DNA from: Chersky-840 sp035604715
Lineage (GTDB): Bacteria; Actinomycetota; Acidimicrobiia; Acidimicrobiales; UBA8190
Assembly (NCBI GenBank): GCA_963731665.1
Contig: CAVSWP010000008.1
Coordinates: 248,001 to 312,000 of the forward strand
Direction of reading: 5' to 3'
DNA: 64,000 nucleotides
Below the pieces are notes generated by a model. The model saw only the letters and a program-made list of their open reading frames with translations. It made no database searches and was not told the DNA's origin. Below are positions 44,216 through 52,259 of the stretch, piece by piece (the first letter of the stretch is position 1; each line of letters begins with the position of its first letter). A program made the position numbers and the translations under genes.

Positions 44216-44710
44216 CTACGTCAGGACCGGATCGGCCTCCAGCACAGCCGCACCGCGTCCGTGGATGACCATGACGGGGCACAAGGCGTGGGTCATGCAG
44301 TGTTGGCTCACCGACCCAAGCAACATGCCGGCGAAGGCGCCGTGACCTCGACAGCCGACGACAAGCATGTCAGCACCCTTGGCCGCCTCGAGAAGCGCCG
44401 TCGCCGGATGACCTTCCACCACAACCGACTCCACCTCGACGCGGCGATCGGTTCCAAGGGCTTCCTCGACCGTGGCGTCAAGTGCATTGCGAGTGTCGAG
44501 CTCGGGGTCGAAGTCGGTCGGGTACGGGGGAGCCCATCCGAAGCTGGTCGGGTACTCCCAGGCCATCACCGCACGTAGCTTTGCCCCGGTGATCTGGGCC
44601 TGGCGAGCGGCCCAGCGCAAGGCCTCCTTAGACGACTCCGACCCGTCGACTCCCACCACGATCCATCCTCGAAGTGGACTTCTTCCCTGCTGATCCGTCT
44701 CAACGGCCAT
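44216..44710 (-). CDS. Universal stress protein
   Basis: A 164-residue USP. WIVVGVDGSESSKEALRWAARQA holds the conserved Asp, and ADMLVVGCRGHGAFAGMLLG then SVSQHCMTHALCPVMVIHG is an intact ATP loop. The segment WEYPTSFGWAPPYPTDFDPE is typical of actinobacterial stress-regulon USPs, and close to the equivalent region of the broken copy at 31059. ATG 44710 follows GGAG by 7 nt. Confidence 0.9.
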   Translation of the reverse strand: MAVETDQQGRSPLRGWIVVGVDGSESSKEALRWAARQAQITGAKLRAVMAWEYPTSFGWAPPYPTDFDPELDTRNALDATVEEALGTDRRVEVESVVVEGHPATALLEAAKGADMLVVGCRGHGAFAGMLLGSVSQHCMTHALCPVMVIHGRGAAVLEADPVLT

Positions 44711-44782
44711 GACCACACTCCGTTCATCTCTTGGACTCACGATCCCGCATGAGGCTCCTGGGCCTCTTTCGTCGAGCCCACA

Positions 44783-45034
44783 TCAGGCCGCCACCCTTGA
44801 TGGACCCAACACCGCCGCCCGGCCGGAGTCCCTTTGACGGGCGGATCGAGCCACGTGTGCCAAGGCTTCGAATTGGGCATGGAGACCACACACAGAACTC
44901 GGGTTGTAGACCGACGGTCGGGCACCACATCCGGGCTTGCCGCACGTCCGTCCTGGCGGAAATGTCCGCGCCGATGTCGCACGGGGACCGACCATCATGG
45001 CCTCGATGACGTCCCAGCTGATCTCTTCGGACAT
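44783..45034 (-). CDS. Small Cys-rich putative zinc-binding protein
   Basis: An 83-residue protein. Its centre reads CGKPGCGARPSVYNPSSVCG then LH, giving a C-x4-C-x12-C-x2-H arrangement that looks like a small zinc knuckle. ATG 45034 has GGAG 8 nt upstream. Similar short proteins occur in actinobacteria without known function. It stands alone between a USP and the M50 protease, with a good DosR-box-like site 65 bp upstream. Confidence 0.7.
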   Translation of the reverse strand: MSEEISWDVIEAMMVGPRATSARTFPPGRTCGKPGCGARPSVYNPSSVCGLHAQFEALAHVARSARQRDSGRAAVLGPSRVAA

Positions 45035-45098
45035 CGGAACATCTCCTCGTTGCGTGTTCTGTTATTGGAAGGATGAACCAGGCGCTCCGCAAGCGACA

Positions 45099-45112
45099 GG
45101 GCCGAAAGTCAT
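45099..45112 (-). promoter_or_regulatory. DosR-box-like site upstream of the zinc-type protein
   Basis: GGGCCGAAAGTCAT matches 12 of 14 positions of the GGGCCGAAAGTCCC form and lies 64 bp upstream of the start at 45034. It shares 13 of 14 bases with 42491-42504. Confidence 0.55.
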
Positions 45113-45174
45113 GCCCCGTGCTGCGCAAAAAGGACGTCGTGCTCGCTCGTCAGAAATCGGCTGAGATGTCGTGA

Positions 45175-45918
45175 TCACCCCGTTGAGGGCGGGTGCGGCG
45201 TCGTGGGCCTCGCTCCCGCCGAACCAAGCCGCTCTCTCTCCGCCGCTTGTTCCTCGGCACTCGCCCCCAGGTAGACGAAGAATCCAATGAGGACGAGCCA
45301 GAAGTCATAGAAGATGCCGCCCACAAGCATCACGACAGCCAGACTCCGGGCGATCCTTGCGGCCTGACGGGTGGCGGTGAGCCTGTCTTGGCGTCGCTCG
45401 AGCATGGCGCGCAAGACCCGTCCTCCGTCCATGGGGAGGGCGGGCAACAGGTTGAACCCGCCGAGCAAGAAGTTCAGCCAGGCCAGCCGAGCCAACCAGG
45501 AGCCGGCAAACAGGGTGGGTGGCCACAGGTGGGCGCCGACGACCAGGCCGCCCGCCGCAGCGAGGGTGGCCAAGCCGAGGCTAGTGAGCGGTCCGACGAT
45601 GGCGACAGCCAGCTCGTCTGCCGGGCGGTCCGGCATCTTCTTCAGCTGGGAGACCCCCCCTATGGGCAGGAGCAGGATGTCCTCGACCATCGCCCCGCGC
45701 TGGCGGGCCACGATGCAGTGGGCGTACTCGTGGACCAGGACCGAGGCGAAGACCACGGTGATCCACAGGATGCCCTCGCCGACGGCGGCCACCCCGCTGC
45801 TGACGTTCACCCACACCACCAGGACCACCAGGGCGAGGAAGCTCCAGTGCATCCGGATGTCGATACCGCCGACGCGGGCGATCCGGATCGAGCCTCTCGT
45901 ACTCCCCTCGCGCGCCAT
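45175..45918 (-). CDS. Rip3-like M50 site-2 protease
   Basis: A 247-residue intramembrane metalloprotease. FASVLVHEYAHCIVARQRGA contains HExxH, and NLLPALPMDGGRVLRAML supplies the third zinc ligand Asp. LLLPIGGVSQLKKMPDRPAD is typical of the Rip3 (Rv2625c) branch, a DosR-regulon protein. Unlike Rv2625c it ends soon after the last helix, without CBS domains. ATG 45918 follows GAGG by 9 nt; a GTG lies 6 bp upstream. It would release membrane-held regulatory factors; the substrate is unknown. Confidence 0.85.
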   Translation of the reverse strand: MAREGSTRGSIRIARVGGIDIRMHWSFLALVVLVVWVNVSSGVAAVGEGILWITVVFASVLVHEYAHCIVARQRGAMVEDILLLPIGGVSQLKKMPDRPADELAVAIVGPLTSLGLATLAAAGGLVVGAHLWPPTLFAGSWLARLAWLNFLLGGFNLLPALPMDGGRVLRAMLERRQDRLTATRQAARIARSLAVVMLVGGIFYDFWLVLIGFFVYLGASAEEQAAERERLGSAGARPTTPHPPSTG

Positions 45919-45979
45919 TGGCACCTACCTCGCGATCAATCTCTACCCCAGGATGATCGCCTGGTGGGCGTCTCGACCA

Positions 45980-45993
45980 GGGCACAATGTCCA
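45980..45993 (-). promoter_or_regulatory. DosR-box-like site upstream of the M50 protease
   Basis: GGGCACAATGTCCA keeps the outer GGG and the GTCC half but is imperfect (about 10 of 14). It begins 61 bp upstream of the protease start, the same spacing as at 13879 and 60374. Confidence 0.4.
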
Positions 45994-46221
45994 TTCGTCT
46001 CGGTGCGACGGATTCGCGCAGTTCGAGCTGGTCGGGCTCCCCAGAATGCCGATCTCGAACCGGCCTCCGGCGGTCACTTCGGACCCTCACGGAGGCGGGG
46101 ACTACCACGGAGTGGGGACTATCGGATTGCACTCGATCGCTGTGATGAAGCGCAGCTCTGATCTTCCCGCGAACTCGGGGTCCAGCGGATACTCGAGCCA
46201 GGACACCAGTCAGATCAAAGT

Positions 46222-46235
46222 GTGACTTCTGACCC
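46222..46235 (+). promoter_or_regulatory. Weak DosR-box-like site
   Basis: GTGACTTCTGACCC matches 10 of 14 positions of the ATGACTTTCGGCCC form, 89 bp upstream of the small gene at 46325. Weak. Confidence 0.25.
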
Positions 46236-46324
46236 TGGTCGGACCGCACCGCACCAAGGAGCATGAAGATGAGAGCATGGAGTTGGCTGGCCCGCGCTGT
46301 GAGGCGAGAAAAGGGGAAGCACCG

Positions 46325-46579
46325 ATGCATCTGGAACTGACGATAGAGCAAGCTCAGGCGCTCAACAGACTCCTCGAGCAGTCCTTGCGGGAGCTGAGCC
46401 ACGAGATTGCAGCCACTGATAACGCCGAGTTCCGGGCCCATTTGAGCGAGTATCGCCACAGTCTGGTCAAGGTCACAGGAGCGCTCGGCCGACTGCTGAC
46501 AGAGGCTCCGAGTGTCTCGTCCCCGCCCCCGACCCCGCCCCCGGGGTTCGTCCGCGAACTCGCCCACCCCGGAGACTGA
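46325..46579 (+). CDS. Small helical protein
   Basis: An 84-residue protein starting HLELTIEQAQALNRLLEQSLRELS written in two helices, with EIAATDNAEFRAHLSEYRHSL next and a Pro-rich tail (PPPTPPPG). The leucine pattern suggests a short coiled coil or helical hairpin. ATG 46325 has AGGGGA upstream. Similar proteins occur in actinobacterial stress islands, but I do not recognise a named family. Confidence 0.65.
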   Translation: MHLELTIEQAQALNRLLEQSLRELSHEIAATDNAEFRAHLSEYRHSLVKVTGALGRLLTEAPSVSSPPPTPPPGFVRELAHPGD

Positions 46580-46738
46580 GAGGTTCGTCATGTCACCGCT
46601 GGGGCCCAATCGGGTGCTGGGTCAGCACTCTCGAGAAGTGCGCGAGCGGGAGGGAGTCGCCGACTCTGACCGCCACATCGAGACGGTGGTCGGCCCAGAT
46701 GCTTGTCCACGGCTTCATCGACACCAGCCGGGTGACTC

Positions 46739-46755
46739 CCTGTGGGTCTCACAGG
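46739..46755. promoter_or_regulatory. Inverted repeat upstream of PEP synthase
   Basis: CCTGTG-GGTCT-CACAGG is a perfect 6-bp inverted repeat, about 95 bp before the ppsA start in the 270-bp gap 46580-46849. It may be an operator or an RNA hairpin. Confidence 0.4.
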
Positions 46756-46766
46756 AGGGACCGGTC

Positions 46767-46778
46767 CGGGTATACCCG
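46767..46778. promoter_or_regulatory. Palindrome CGGGTATACCCG upstream of PEP synthase
   Basis: A perfect 12-bp palindrome with no spacer, 72 bp before the ppsA start, following the inverted repeat at 46739-46755. It overlaps nothing coding and is a candidate binding site for a dimeric regulator. Confidence 0.4.
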
Positions 46779-46849
46779 ACGTCGAGCCCTCCCGATGACA
46801 GCTCGACGTCGATCCACCATCCCTCGACCTCTCCGGAGGAGGACACAAG

Positions 46850-49294
46850 ATGGACATGATTCGTTGGTTCGAGAGCATCCGCCTCGATGACTCGCCACAG
46901 GTGGGGGGCAAGGGGGCAAACCTCGGGGAGCTGACCGCGGCCGGACTACCCGTACCGCCGGGATTCGTGATCACGAGCGACGCGTTCCTTGACGCCATCG
47001 ATCGCAGCGGGGCACGCCTGAAGCTCCGCCAGGTGATCGACAGCGCCGACCCCGACGACCCCGCCAGCCTGGCCGCTTGCTCGCAGCGCGCTCAGGAGCT
47101 CATGCACGCTACGCCCGTACCCGACCATCTGGCCGAGGCCGTCCGCGCTGCCTATCACCGCCTTGGGGCCGGCATGCGGGTGGCAGTCCGCTCCTCGGGG
47201 ACGAGCGAAGACAGCGCAGGTACGTCGTTTGCCGGCATGAACGCCACCTTCACCAACGTGGCGGAGGACGATGAGCTGCTCGCTCGGGTGGTGGACTGCT
47301 GGGCGTCTCTGTATGGGGAGCGGGTGATCTCGTACCGGGCCAGCCAACGGGTCGGTGACGAACCATCGTTAGCCGTGATCGTCCAGCAGATGATCCCCTC
47401 CGAGCGCTCGGGCGTGATGTTCACTGTCGATCCGTCGCGTGCACATTCCGACCACATAGTCATCGAAGCGGCCTTCGGTCAGGGAGAGGTCGTCGTGAGC
47501 GGCCAGGTCGAGCCCGACACCTATGTGGTAGAGCGTACAGGTCCGGCTCTGCTCAACGTGCGGGTCGGCATCAAGACCATCAAGATCGTGCAGGGAACCG
47601 ACGGCCACGACCAGCAGATCTCTCTCGACCCGAGCGAAGGGTCGCGGCGCGTCCTCTCCGACGACGAGGTTCTCGGCCTTGCCTCTCTGGGGTTGGCAGT
47701 GGAAGCCCACTATGGGTCGCCCCAGGACGTCGAGTGGGCGATCGCGGGAGGACACACCTACCTGGTGCAATCGAGACCCATCACGACGCTCGTAGGTTCC
47801 TCCCCTCAGGACATCGAGTCTCCGTCGCACGATTCCATGACCGCGGAGTCCGAAGGAGAACCGAAGGTCCTGGTTTCGGGGTTGGCGGCGTCTGCGGGTC
47901 GAGCGTCGGGCCACGTCAGGGTGCTTCACTCCCCCAGCGAGGGCGACCTGCTTCAGACGGGGGAGATCCTGGTGGCGTCGATGACCAGTCCGGATTGGGT
48001 CCCCACCATGCGACGAGCGGCCGCTCTCGTGACCGACGGTGGCGGCATGACGTGTCACGCCGCCATCGTGACCCGCGAGCTCGGTGTGCCGTGCGTCGTG
48101 GGGGCCCGCAACGCCACCACCGTGCTACGTGACGGCGAGTTGGTGACCGTGGATGGAGCCAAAGGCGAAGTCTACGAAGGTGCGGTGTCGCTGGTGACCG
48201 CGAGGATCACGCCGGGGACGGCGGGCACGCTTCCGATGGCGGCCATGGCGGGGCCAGGCATGGCACCGGCGCCGGCGCCGGCGCCGGTACTCGCTACTCG
48301 CCTTTATGTCAACCTCGCCATCGCCGAGCACGCCGAGGAAGTCGCCGCTTTGGATGTCGACGGCGTCGGGCTGCTCCGGGCCGAATTCATGGTGGTGGAC
48401 GCTCTGCGCGGAGTGCACCCGCGGCTCCTCCTCGAACGCGGGGAGGAGAAGACCTTTGTGGACACTATGTCGGCGTCGCTTCTTCGCATCACCCGAGCCT
48501 TCGCGCCCCGGCCCGTGGTGTATCGCAGCATCGACTTCCGCACGAACGAGTTCCGCAGTCTGGAAGGTGGGGAGCGTTTCGAGCCCCAGGAGGAGAACCC
48601 CATGATCGGCTATCGGGGCTGCTACCGCTACGTGCAGGAGCCCGACCTCTTCCGTCTCGAGCTCGACGTTCTCGCCAGGGTGATCGAACAGACTCCGAAC
48701 CTACGGCTGATGATCCCCTTCGTCCGCACGCAGTGGGAGCTCGAAGCCTGCCTCGACATCGTGGGCACCAGCCCCGTTGCGGGAGCGCTGCCCGTGTGGG
48801 TCATGGCCGAGGTGCCCTCGGTTGCTTTCTTCATTCCGCAGTACGCGGCCATGGGGATCGACGGCGTATCGATCGGGAGCAACGACCTGACGCAGCTCAT
48901 GCTCGGTGTGGATCGCGACTCCGAGGTTTGCGCCGATCTGTTCGACGAGGCAGACCCCGCCGTCCTCGACGCCATCAGCCGCATCATCCACGGGTGCCAA
49001 GACGCCGGCATCACCTCGTCATTGTGTGGACAGGCGCCCTCCAACCGTCCCGAGTTCGCCGAACACCTCGTACGGTTGGGGATCTCCTCGATCTCTGTCA
49101 ACCCCGACGCCGTGTCCGCCGTCAGACAGTCCATCGCCACGGCGGAATGGCGGCTCCTGCTCGAGGCCGCTGTCCCCGAGCGGGACCACCTCCACGGTGG
49201 CGCCCTGGTCGCGCCACGATCACATGGACGGAGTCGCTTCGGGACGCGCTCGGGGGATGCCCCTTCCTCAGGACAGAGTCCCGGTCTTCGATAG
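46850..49294 (+). CDS. ppsA: Phosphoenolpyruvate synthase
   Basis: An 814-residue PEP synthase with all three parts: the ATP-grasp PPDK domain (VGGKGANLGELTAAGLPVPP, VAVRSSGTSEDSAGTSFAGM, VVVSGQVEPDTYVV), the swivelling phospho-His domain (DGGGMTCHAAIVTRELGVP) and the PEP/pyruvate barrel (SIGSNDLTQLMLGVDRDS, SLCGQAPS). It makes PEP from pyruvate and ATP, and is in the hypoxia regulon of M. smegmatis. The linker between domains two and three has an Ala-Pro repeat (APAPAPV) from GCCGGC repeats at about 48265-48288. ATG 46850 has GGAGG 7 nt upstream. The last 45 residues are non-conserved. Confidence 0.92.
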   Translation: MDMIRWFESIRLDDSPQVGGKGANLGELTAAGLPVPPGFVITSDAFLDAIDRSGARLKLRQVIDSADPDDPASLAACSQRAQELMHATPVPDHLAEAVRAAYHRLGAGMRVAVRSSGTSEDSAGTSFAGMNATFTNVAEDDELLARVVDCWASLYGERVISYRASQRVGDEPSLAVIVQQMIPSERSGVMFTVDPSRAHSDHIVIEAAFGQGEVVVSGQVEPDTYVVERTGPALLNVRVGIKTIKIVQGTDGHDQQISLDPSEGSRRVLSDDEVLGLASLGLAVEAHYGSPQDVEWAIAGGHTYLVQSRPITTLVGSSPQDIESPSHDSMTAESEGEPKVLVSGLAASAGRASGHVRVLHSPSEGDLLQTGEILVASMTSPDWVPTMRRAAALVTDGGGMTCHAAIVTRELGVPCVVGARNATTVLRDGELVTVDGAKGEVYEGAVSLVTARITPGTAGTLPMAAMAGPGMAPAPAPAPVLATRLYVNLAIAEHAEEVAALDVDGVGLLRAEFMVVDALRGVHPRLLLERGEEKTFVDTMSASLLRITRAFAPRPVVYRSIDFRTNEFRSLEGGERFEPQEENPMIGYRGCYRYVQEPDLFRLELDVLARVIEQTPNLRLMIPFVRTQWELEACLDIVGTSPVAGALPVWVMAEVPSVAFFIPQYAAMGIDGVSIGSNDLTQLMLGVDRDSEVCADLFDEADPAVLDAISRIIHGCQDAGITSSLCGQAPSNRPEFAEHLVRLGISSISVNPDAVSAVRQSIATAEWRLLLEAAVPERDHLHGGALVAPRSHGRSRFGTRSGDAPSSGQSPGLR

Positions 49295-49378
49295 GTGCGG
49301 TTCAGGCCAAGACGGCGCGGAACCGAGGACGAGCGTCGCATTCCACTCTGCGAGTCAGATAGATCCGAGGAGTACAAA

Positions 49379-49834
49379 GTGGATTTGATTGGAGTTCTGG
49401 GCACGGCGCACGATGATTGCCTTCAAGAGGCTGTGGACGCCCTGGGGCGGGCTCACCTCAAGCACTACGAAGCGTTAGGTCCTGAGTTGTCTCGTCGGCG
49501 TCTCGATGAGCTTTTCGAACTGGTACGTGAGTGTCTGGCCAAGAAGACTCTCGGACCGATCTGTGAGTATTCCCAACGCGTCGCTGAGGAACGCTTTGAC
49601 GCCGGGTTTGGTATAGCCGAAGTGCAGACCGGGTTCAACGTGTTGGAGGAAGCGATCTGGCATGTCGTCCTGGCTCAAATACCCGCCGATGACCTGCTCG
49701 AGGCAGCGGGACTGGTCGGGACCATTCTCGGAGCGGGAAAGGACGCGCTGGCGCGAACTTGGGTGTCTCTCGCCACGAGCCAGCACGTCCCCTCGCTCGA
49801 TCTGACCGCTCTTTTCGAGGGTGCGGCCACCTAA
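49379..49834 (+). CDS. RsbRD N-terminal-like helical sensor protein
   Basis: A 151-residue all-helical protein related to the RsbRD_N fold used in stress-signalling proteins. Characteristic residues: LGPICEYSQRVAEERFDAGF, then EVQTGFNVLEEAIWHVVLAQ and LVGTILGAGKDALARTWVSL. It has no STAS, kinase or other output domain, so it would work as a stand-alone sensor or adaptor. GTG 49379 follows GAGGAG by 6-7 nt. It is 84 bp downstream of ppsA, with which it could share a transcript. Confidence 0.72.
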   Translation: MDLIGVLGTAHDDCLQEAVDALGRAHLKHYEALGPELSRRRLDELFELVRECLAKKTLGPICEYSQRVAEERFDAGFGIAEVQTGFNVLEEAIWHVVLAQIPADDLLEAAGLVGTILGAGKDALARTWVSLATSQHVPSLDLTALFEGAAT

Positions 49835-49921
49835 GACCGAGCGCGGCCTGCAGTATCGACGCCGACCATCGCCCAAGCTCACGCCGCTGGTGGCCCGGCT
49901 TCGGCGCGCTGGGGTCCAGCC

Positions 49922-50341
49922 ATCGGCGGCGAACGGACTGACCTCGACGGCGAGCTCAAAGACGGATTCTACTACGAGCCGACGGTGCTCAAGGGCCACA
50001 ACTCCATGCGGGTCTTCCAGGAGGAAATCTTCGGCCCCGTGCTGGCCATCACGACGTTCACCGACGAGGCCGATGCAGTACGAATCGCCAACGACACCCT
50101 TTACGGCCTCGGTGCCGGCGTGTGGACCCGCAACGGGAACCTCGCCTACCGCATGGGCCGAGCGATCAAGGCCGGCCGGGTGTGGACGAATTGCTACCAC
50201 CTCTACCCCGCCGGGGCAGCGTTTGGTGGCTACAAGATCTCAGGCGTCGGCCGTGAGAACCACCAGATGATGCTGGAGCACTACTCCCAGACCAAGAACC
50301 TCCTGGTCAGCTACAGCACCAAGCCTCTGGAGTTCTTCTAG
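49922..50341 (+). pseudogene. Aldehyde dehydrogenase, C-terminal remnant
   Basis: Only the last 140 residues of an NAD(P)-dependent aldehyde dehydrogenase remain: GGERTDLDGELKDGFYYEPTVL, then VFQEEIFGPVLAITTFTDEA, GRVWTNCYHLYPAGAAFGGY and KISGVGRENHQMMLEHYSQT. The coenzyme domain and the catalytic Cys segment are missing. A DUF779 gene, the usual partner of such dehydrogenases, follows in broken form, so a two-gene unit has decayed here. Confidence 0.85.
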
Positions 50342-50370
50342 GGCACCCGAGGCGGGACGGGGCGCTCGAG

Positions 50371-50766
50371 ATGGGCGGGTCAGGCACTAGCAAGCGTGGC
50401 GCGGTGACCCGGGTTGTCGCCACGCCGGCGGCGCTCGAGGCCATCGCCCAACTCGTGGCCGAGCGCGGCCCGGTCATGTTCTCCCAGTCCGGCGGGTGCT
50501 GCGACGGCAGCTTGCCCATGTGCTTTGGAGACGGGGAGTTCGTCATCGGGAGTCACGATGTCCGACTGGGTGACAGCGCTGTCAGTAAGCGAAGAGGTGA
50601 CCGATTACGGGACGATGTGGGTTTGCGCCCGTTCGGTGCCCCCGGACCGTCACCACGATCTCGAGTGCTGCGGCGACCGACGCTACTTTCATGGCGCGCA
50701 GGCCATTGGCAACCTTGCAGTTCACGGTCCGCCCGCTGCGGGGAAGTCAGCCGGGTCAGCGGCTAG
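50371..50766 (+). pseudogene. DUF779 protein, broken
   Basis: The first 65 or so residues match DUF779: RVVATPAALEAIAQLVAERG, then VMFSQSGGCCDGSLPMCFGD and GEFVIGSHDVRLGD. After residue 68 the frame becomes Arg- and Ser-rich and unrelated, and no alternative frame recovers the conserved end. DUF779 genes commonly accompany acetaldehyde dehydrogenase genes. A C-terminal deletion is more likely than a single frameshift. Confidence 0.75.
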
Positions 50767-51248
50767 TCGATCGAGCCGGTGCCACGGATGATGACAACTG
50801 AGCACGTCGCGTGTGTGGCGCAATGCCCGCTCACCGACCCAAGTAACAGCCCGTCGAATCCTCCGAACCCTCTGCTTCCCACCACCAGCATGTCAGCACC
50901 CTTCGAGGCGTTCACCAGGACCTGTGCGGCGTGACCCTCGAGAACGGAGCTCTGCACGCGGAGCGAGCCCGGGGTCACCACCTCATCGACCACGTGCGCG
51001 AGTGCCTTACGAGCGATATCCGTCGGGTCGGCAGGCGGAGGCAGACTCTGCAGCCAGGCGTGTTCATCCAACGCATGCCATGCATGTACGACATCGAGGT
51101 CTGCGCCGACACTTGCCGCGTAGCTCGCTGCCCAACGCAACGCTGCCTTCGATTCTTTCGACGCGTCTACACCAACGACGATCCGCCCGCCTGGCATAGT
51201 TCGAGTTTCTTCGATCGTCTCTTCGCCGTCACGTCCAGATTTCTGCAT
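50763..51248 (-). CDS. Universal stress protein
   Basis: A 161-residue USP: RIVVGVDASKESKAALRWAASYA, then WHALDEHAWLQSLPPPADPT, and the ATP loop ADMLVVGSRGFGGFDGLLLG with SVSGHCATHATCSVVII. ATG 51248 follows AGGAGG by 7 nt. It is 36 bp downstream of another USP on the same strand, so the two are likely one operon. Confidence 0.9.
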   Translation of the reverse strand: MQKSGRDGEETIEETRTMPGGRIVVGVDASKESKAALRWAASYAASVGADLDVVHAWHALDEHAWLQSLPPPADPTDIARKALAHVVDEVVTPGSLRVQSSVLEGHAAQVLVNASKGADMLVVGSRGFGGFDGLLLGSVSGHCATHATCSVVIIRGTGSID

Positions 51249-51284
51249 TTCTGAGCCTCCTTCCCGCTTCGGGCCAGAGTGTCT

Positions 51285-51701
51285 CTACCGAGTGACGAGG
51301 ACCGGGAGCCTCCCCAGGTGGAGGACTTTGTGAGCCGTGCTCCCCACCAGGAGGCCTGTGAGATCGTTTACTCCGCGAGAACCCATGACGATCACAGAGG
51401 CCTCCGACTCCTCGGCTTCCGCCAGGATCTCGGCCACGACCAGGCCCGATAGCGATGCCCGCACCGTCCCCGTTGCCGTCACACCGGCATCGACCAGGTC
51501 GGCGATGGCCCGGTCGACGACCCGAGATGCGTCGCCATGCTCCTCACTTGGGACGAATCCTGCTCGACCGATGAAATGGCCCTCCCGGACATGCACGATA
51601 CGCACCAGACCTCCCGAGAGCAGTGCCAGCTCCTTGGTTGCCGCAAGGGTCTTGGTGTCATGTGGAGAACCGTCTAGCGCGGTAAGGATGTGCTCGAACA
51701 T
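51285..51701 (-). CDS. Universal stress protein
   Basis: A 138-residue USP of a different subgroup: FEHILTALDGSPHDTKTLAA, then VRIVHVREGHFIGRAGFVPS and the ATP loop ASVIVMGSRGVNDLTGLLVG with STAHKVLHLGRLPVLV. ATG 51701 has AGGAG 5 nt upstream; a GTG 6 bp earlier is the alternative. A DosR-box-like site lies 59 bp upstream, and it leads the two-USP operon. Confidence 0.88.
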   Translation of the reverse strand: MFEHILTALDGSPHDTKTLAATKELALLSGGLVRIVHVREGHFIGRAGFVPSEEHGDASRVVDRAIADLVDAGVTATGTVRASLSGLVVAEILAEAEESEASVIVMGSRGVNDLTGLLVGSTAHKVLHLGRLPVLVTR

Positions 51702-51759
51702 CGTCACTCCTGTCGGCTCGTACTTCCTCCACCATGGCTCCTGTCGCGAGAGTTACCCA

Positions 51760-51773
51760 GAGGCGAAGGTCCC
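51760..51773 (-). promoter_or_regulatory. DosR-box-like site upstream of the USP pair
   Basis: GAGGCGAAGGTCCC matches 11 of 14 positions of GGGCCGAAAGTCCC and begins 58 bp upstream of the USP start at 51701. Confidence 0.45.
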
Positions 51774-51907
51774 CGCCTTTCTGAGCCATTCCCCCGATCC
51801 CGGTCGGCACCGGCGCACTTTGCCCGGCGTGGCCCACGCCCAGCGGGCTCGAAAGTGGCGAAGGACCCTGTCGCGTCGCCGAATGGCGGCGTATCGTGTC
51901 CCCGTCA

Positions 51908-51921
51908 GTCGGGATCCCGAC
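51908..51921. promoter_or_regulatory. Palindrome GTCGGGATCCCGAC before DUF1918 gene
   Basis: A perfect 14-bp palindrome ending 17 bp before the DUF1918 start, directly ahead of the ribosome site. It could be an operator that blocks transcription, or an RNA hairpin close to the ribosome site. Confidence 0.45.
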
Positions 51922-51938
51922 CTCAAGAGGAGGCGAAA

Positions 51939-52145
51939 ATGCGAGCTGCCATCGGAGACAAGATCGTGGTGCGAGGCCACCGTGTCGGAGAAGCCGATCG
52001 TGACGCGGTCATTCTCGACGTCGAGGGACCCGACGGGGGCCCGCCGTACCGGGTGCGTTGGAGCGACGACGGGCACGAAGGCGTGTTCTTCCCTGGGGAA
52101 GATGCGGTCGTGGAGCACTACCCGGCGACGGCCGACCCGCAATAG
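51939..52145 (+). CDS. DUF1918 domain protein
   Basis: A 68-residue protein that is one DUF1918 domain: IGDKIVVRGHRVGEADRDAV, then ILDVEGPDGGPPYRVRWSDD and GHEGVFFPGEDAVVEH. These small SH3-like barrels are widespread in actinobacteria with no settled function. ATG 51939 follows GAGGAGG closely. It faces the USP gene across a 237-bp gap. Confidence 0.88.
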   Translation: MRAAIGDKIVVRGHRVGEADRDAVILDVEGPDGGPPYRVRWSDDGHEGVFFPGEDAVVEHYPATADPQ

Positions 52146-52259
52146 CCCCTTCGGATCCGACACATCCGATCGTCGCTTGGGGTAGGAGCGCGAAACACTC
52201 GTTTTCGAGAGGATCTCCACGATTCGGTTCGTCCGCTGGGCGGGTGAAGGGGTGATGGT

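Larger units (their letters stand above)
45919..46324. other. Divergent control region of the M50 protease
   Basis: A 406-bp non-coding stretch between the protease and a small protein gene. It contains two box-like sequences (45980-45993 and 46222-46235) and otherwise nothing recognisable. Confidence 0.45.

Noticed and set aside
48265..48288. Short GCCGGC repeat inside ppsA
   Set aside because: It encodes the Ala-Pro domain linker and stays in frame; treated as part of the gene, not as a separate repeat element.
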